The notes under the pieces were generated by a model. That model was not told where the DNA came from. It worked only from the letters and a program-made list of their open reading frames with translations, and searched no databases. DNA of 64,000 nt from Cephalopachus bancanus (lineage: Eukaryota > Chordata > Mammalia > Primates > Tarsiidae), in the NCBI GenBank assembly GCA_027257055.1, contig JAPVLO010000074.1, forward strand, positions 1,674,001-1,738,000, read 5' to 3'. Below are positions 61,746 through 64,000 of the stretch, piece by piece. The position numbers were made by a program, and so were the translations under genes. The first letter of the stretch is position 1, and the number at the start of each line of letters is the position of its first letter.

Positions 61746-63380
61746 TAATTTCCTGGTATTAGTGAATTAGGCTGATGTTTCCCAGTGTTATATTTTGGCA
61801 GAATTTTCTACATGGAATGTGTGTTACCTTACTGATTTTTCATGTAATTTTGAATAAAAAGTGTATCTAACCATGAAATTGTTTGTGACAAGAAAATCCC
61901 TCATCAAAAGTGAGTCATAATAAATCTCAGTTATTTTAAGGATGAGAACAGCAGATTGGAGCTACAGCATTTCGTGCATAGGATCCACCTATGGACTTGT
62001 TTTCTAAGTATTTGAATTAATACAAAATGTCCCAAATGATAGGAGATTAGGTTCTCTACATTAGCTAATCCTTTGTGAAGTAACAGCATGCCCAAATGTC
62101 GCTTAGTTCTAATCAAAGACCTGATCCATGTGGTGAAATACAGCAAAAGGAAAGCTGCTTTGATATGCTAATGATTTGATGTGTTATTCATGAGGTGCCT
62201 CTCACCATGGACACTGATATCAACTCTAGCAGAGAAAACAGTTATTACACTTTGTTTCATTTAATTTCCATGCTTTACTTGAGAAGTGAATATGAATGAA
62301 ATGAATGCTAATCTTTGTTTTTGGGAAACCATATCTTCAGAGGAACAATAGATTTTTTTTTTTTCCCTTAGATTCACTTTAGATTTCTGGAGGATATATC
62401 ACTTTTTATAGAAGTATGTGCTTTTACCTGGCATGATCCTTTGCTCCCACACACTAGACAGTTGTATTGAATGAACATATCCAATGTTATATTGTTAACC
62501 AATTTTTACTAATAACAGATACAATTTATAATGGGAGTTTTGTGTGCATTATCTCCAATAAGAGCAATTTTAAAAAACAGACTCAGAGACTACACACAGT
62601 TTCCAGTAGTTACACAAATGAAAGTGTTTGGAAAAGGGTTTAAATTCAAGCTTACCTTGTTCCAATAGCCATGTCCTTTTCATAACATTGTATTTGTTTG
62701 AATGGGCTGTTTTACTGCAGGAAAAGACTACACAAAATATGTTTACTTCCTTCTTGGGCATTATGTTCTGTGTGGGTTAACAGGGTGATTTTAACTAGTG
62801 TGACAAATTCCCCACATTGCCACAGCTGGTGAAAGACAGTATGGTGAAAGGTCATCTGGTCCCAAAGCTTCTGTGTGCAAAGCGCACATTTTGTTAATAT
62901 TACATTGACCAAAGCAAATCCCATGACCACCACTAACTTTGAAGAGCAATGAGCAGTTCAATTTTTCTATTTGTCTGGGAAACAGAGTTGTAAATATTTG
63001 TATACAGCATTGATGACTACTGCACTACGTTATATCCCAAATGCATTCAGAAATCTGCCATCTTGGTAGTGTACATCATTCAACAGGGATATACAGAAAT
63101 TTAAGAGATGGTGTAAGTATGTGCAATATATATTACCCTGGCTTCTTAGTAGTGACCTTTGAATAATCTGTTCCAGTTTTTCTATTATATTCCTTTTCCT
63201 TTTTTCTATTTAGAAAAAATGTAAATTTTGTACATTCTATGTTCTCCACTCTCCAAATAATGCTAAAAATGTGCTTTCACATCCATTGCCCTAAAACTCT
63301 GCTTATTCTTTCCACTCCTAGACAGATCACCTTCAAAAGAGTTTCACTTGTAACATGATTGGGCTGAAAGAGGACTACAA
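61746..63380. other. Unassigned sequence
   Basis: I recognise no gene or repeat. The open frames are short and lack family motifs. Confidence 0.5.
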
Positions 63381-63382
63381 GC

Positions 63383-63707
63383 CAAGTACGTGGGTTTTTT
63401 GTTTTTGTTTTGTTTTTGTTTTTGAGTTGGAGTCTCACTCTATAGCCCAGATTGGAGTGCAGTGGCCGCTCCCAGCCACCGCAGCCTCAACCTGCTGGGC
63501 TCCGGCGATCCTTCCACCTCAACCTTCCGAGTAGTCGGAATTACAGGCATGCGCTACCACGCCCGGCTGATTTTTTGATTTATTGTAGAGATGAGGTCTC
63601 GCTGCCCAGGCGGGTCTCGAACCCGTGGGCTCAGGCAATCCACTCACCTCAACCTCCCAAAGGCGCGGGGTTATAGGCTGAGCCACCGAGCCCGGCTCAA
63701 GTACGTG
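63383..63707 (-). mobile_element. Dimeric Alu SINE with TSDs
   Basis: Full dimer in reverse orientation with a TTTTTGTTTTTG-type tail. Perfect duplications CAAGTACGTG lie at 63383-63392 and 63698-63707. CpGs are well preserved. The perfect duplication suggests it is among the youngest insertions here. Confidence 0.95.
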
Positions 63708-64000
63708 TTTAATACTACCTTATTTTTTGCCAGCTTGGCACTACGTAATGGGGAAATGTTCTCTAAATTCCTGTTTCCTTGTGGTTTGTCAACAAGAGAA
63801 ATTCACATGCAGTTTGAAAAGTGGAAGTGAAAAGTCTTCATTGATGAATGATCTTGCTGGTCACATTCAACAGTATGCTCAGACAGAAACCTCCATTCAC
63901 TCCTCCATGAACTCATAGACAAGGCAGGTTTCAAAAGAGTGCCTCCAGATTCCACCTTGCTGTCCTAGTTTAACAGTCAGATGGATTCAAATTCTTAGAT
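63708..64000. other. Unassigned sequence to window end
   Basis: A 64-residue open frame (63727-63918) has no recognised motif. Composition is less AT-rich than average, but nothing supports an exon. Confidence 0.45.

Noticed and set aside
1..64000. CRISPR arrays, bacterial operons, phage or plasmid functions
   Set aside because: The sequence is vertebrate throughout; no spaced direct-repeat arrays or prokaryotic gene organisation are present.

Overview
This window is ordinary mammalian intergenic or intronic DNA. It is AT-rich and packed with interspersed repeats, and I find no functional host protein-coding gene, rRNA or tRNA gene, or CRISPR array. The dimeric 7SL-derived SINEs (Alu, both arms present, A-rich tails, target-site duplications) point to a primate. 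Their diagnostic bases differ from human AluS/Y. They also lack the linker insertion I remember from lemur Alus and the tRNA-fused type I remember from galagos. A tarsier-like primate is my best guess; this is inference, not proof. I did not find a previously undescribed biological system. What stands out is the nesting and rearrangement of transposons.

Layout. 1-5440: a minus-strand L1 carrying two Alus, an internal deletion and a small inverted piece of its own reverse-transcriptase region. 5440-12915: old sequence with MIR, MLT1-type LTR and Tigger-type relics and one older Alu. 12918-15183: a nearly complete Tigger1 DNA transposon. 15184-17110: unassigned. 17110-21080: an old L1 with an inverted 5' part, split by a later L1 that also has an inverted 5' end, followed at 21151 by a hAT-type fragment. 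24358-24527: a left-arm-only Alu. 25040-25782: a cyclophilin A (PPIA) processed pseudogene with target-site duplications. 26270-26850: a MIR split by an L1 tail. 27687-27978: an Alu. 28930-29480: an MLT1/MaLR relic. 33140-33500: an L2 tail. 36230-42140: a very old plus-strand L1M/HAL1-type element interrupted by an Alu, an L1 tail and an internally deleted mariner, with a U6 snRNA fragment beside the mariner. 42426-56604: a minus-strand L1 split by a full-length plus-strand L1 (46052-53486), which itself carries an Alu. 56616-64000: mostly unassigned sequence with MIR and L2 pieces and two Alus.

Activity. The L1 ORF1/ORF2 proteins are the machinery known to mobilise Alu, U6 and mRNA-derived copies such as the PPIA retrocopy, so L1 accounts for most insertions here. 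Every L1 copy is broken by stops and frameshifts. The Tigger and mariner transposase reading frames are decayed too. Family names come from my memory of consensus sequences, without database searches; boundaries are good to about 10-50 bp unless target-site duplications are quoted.
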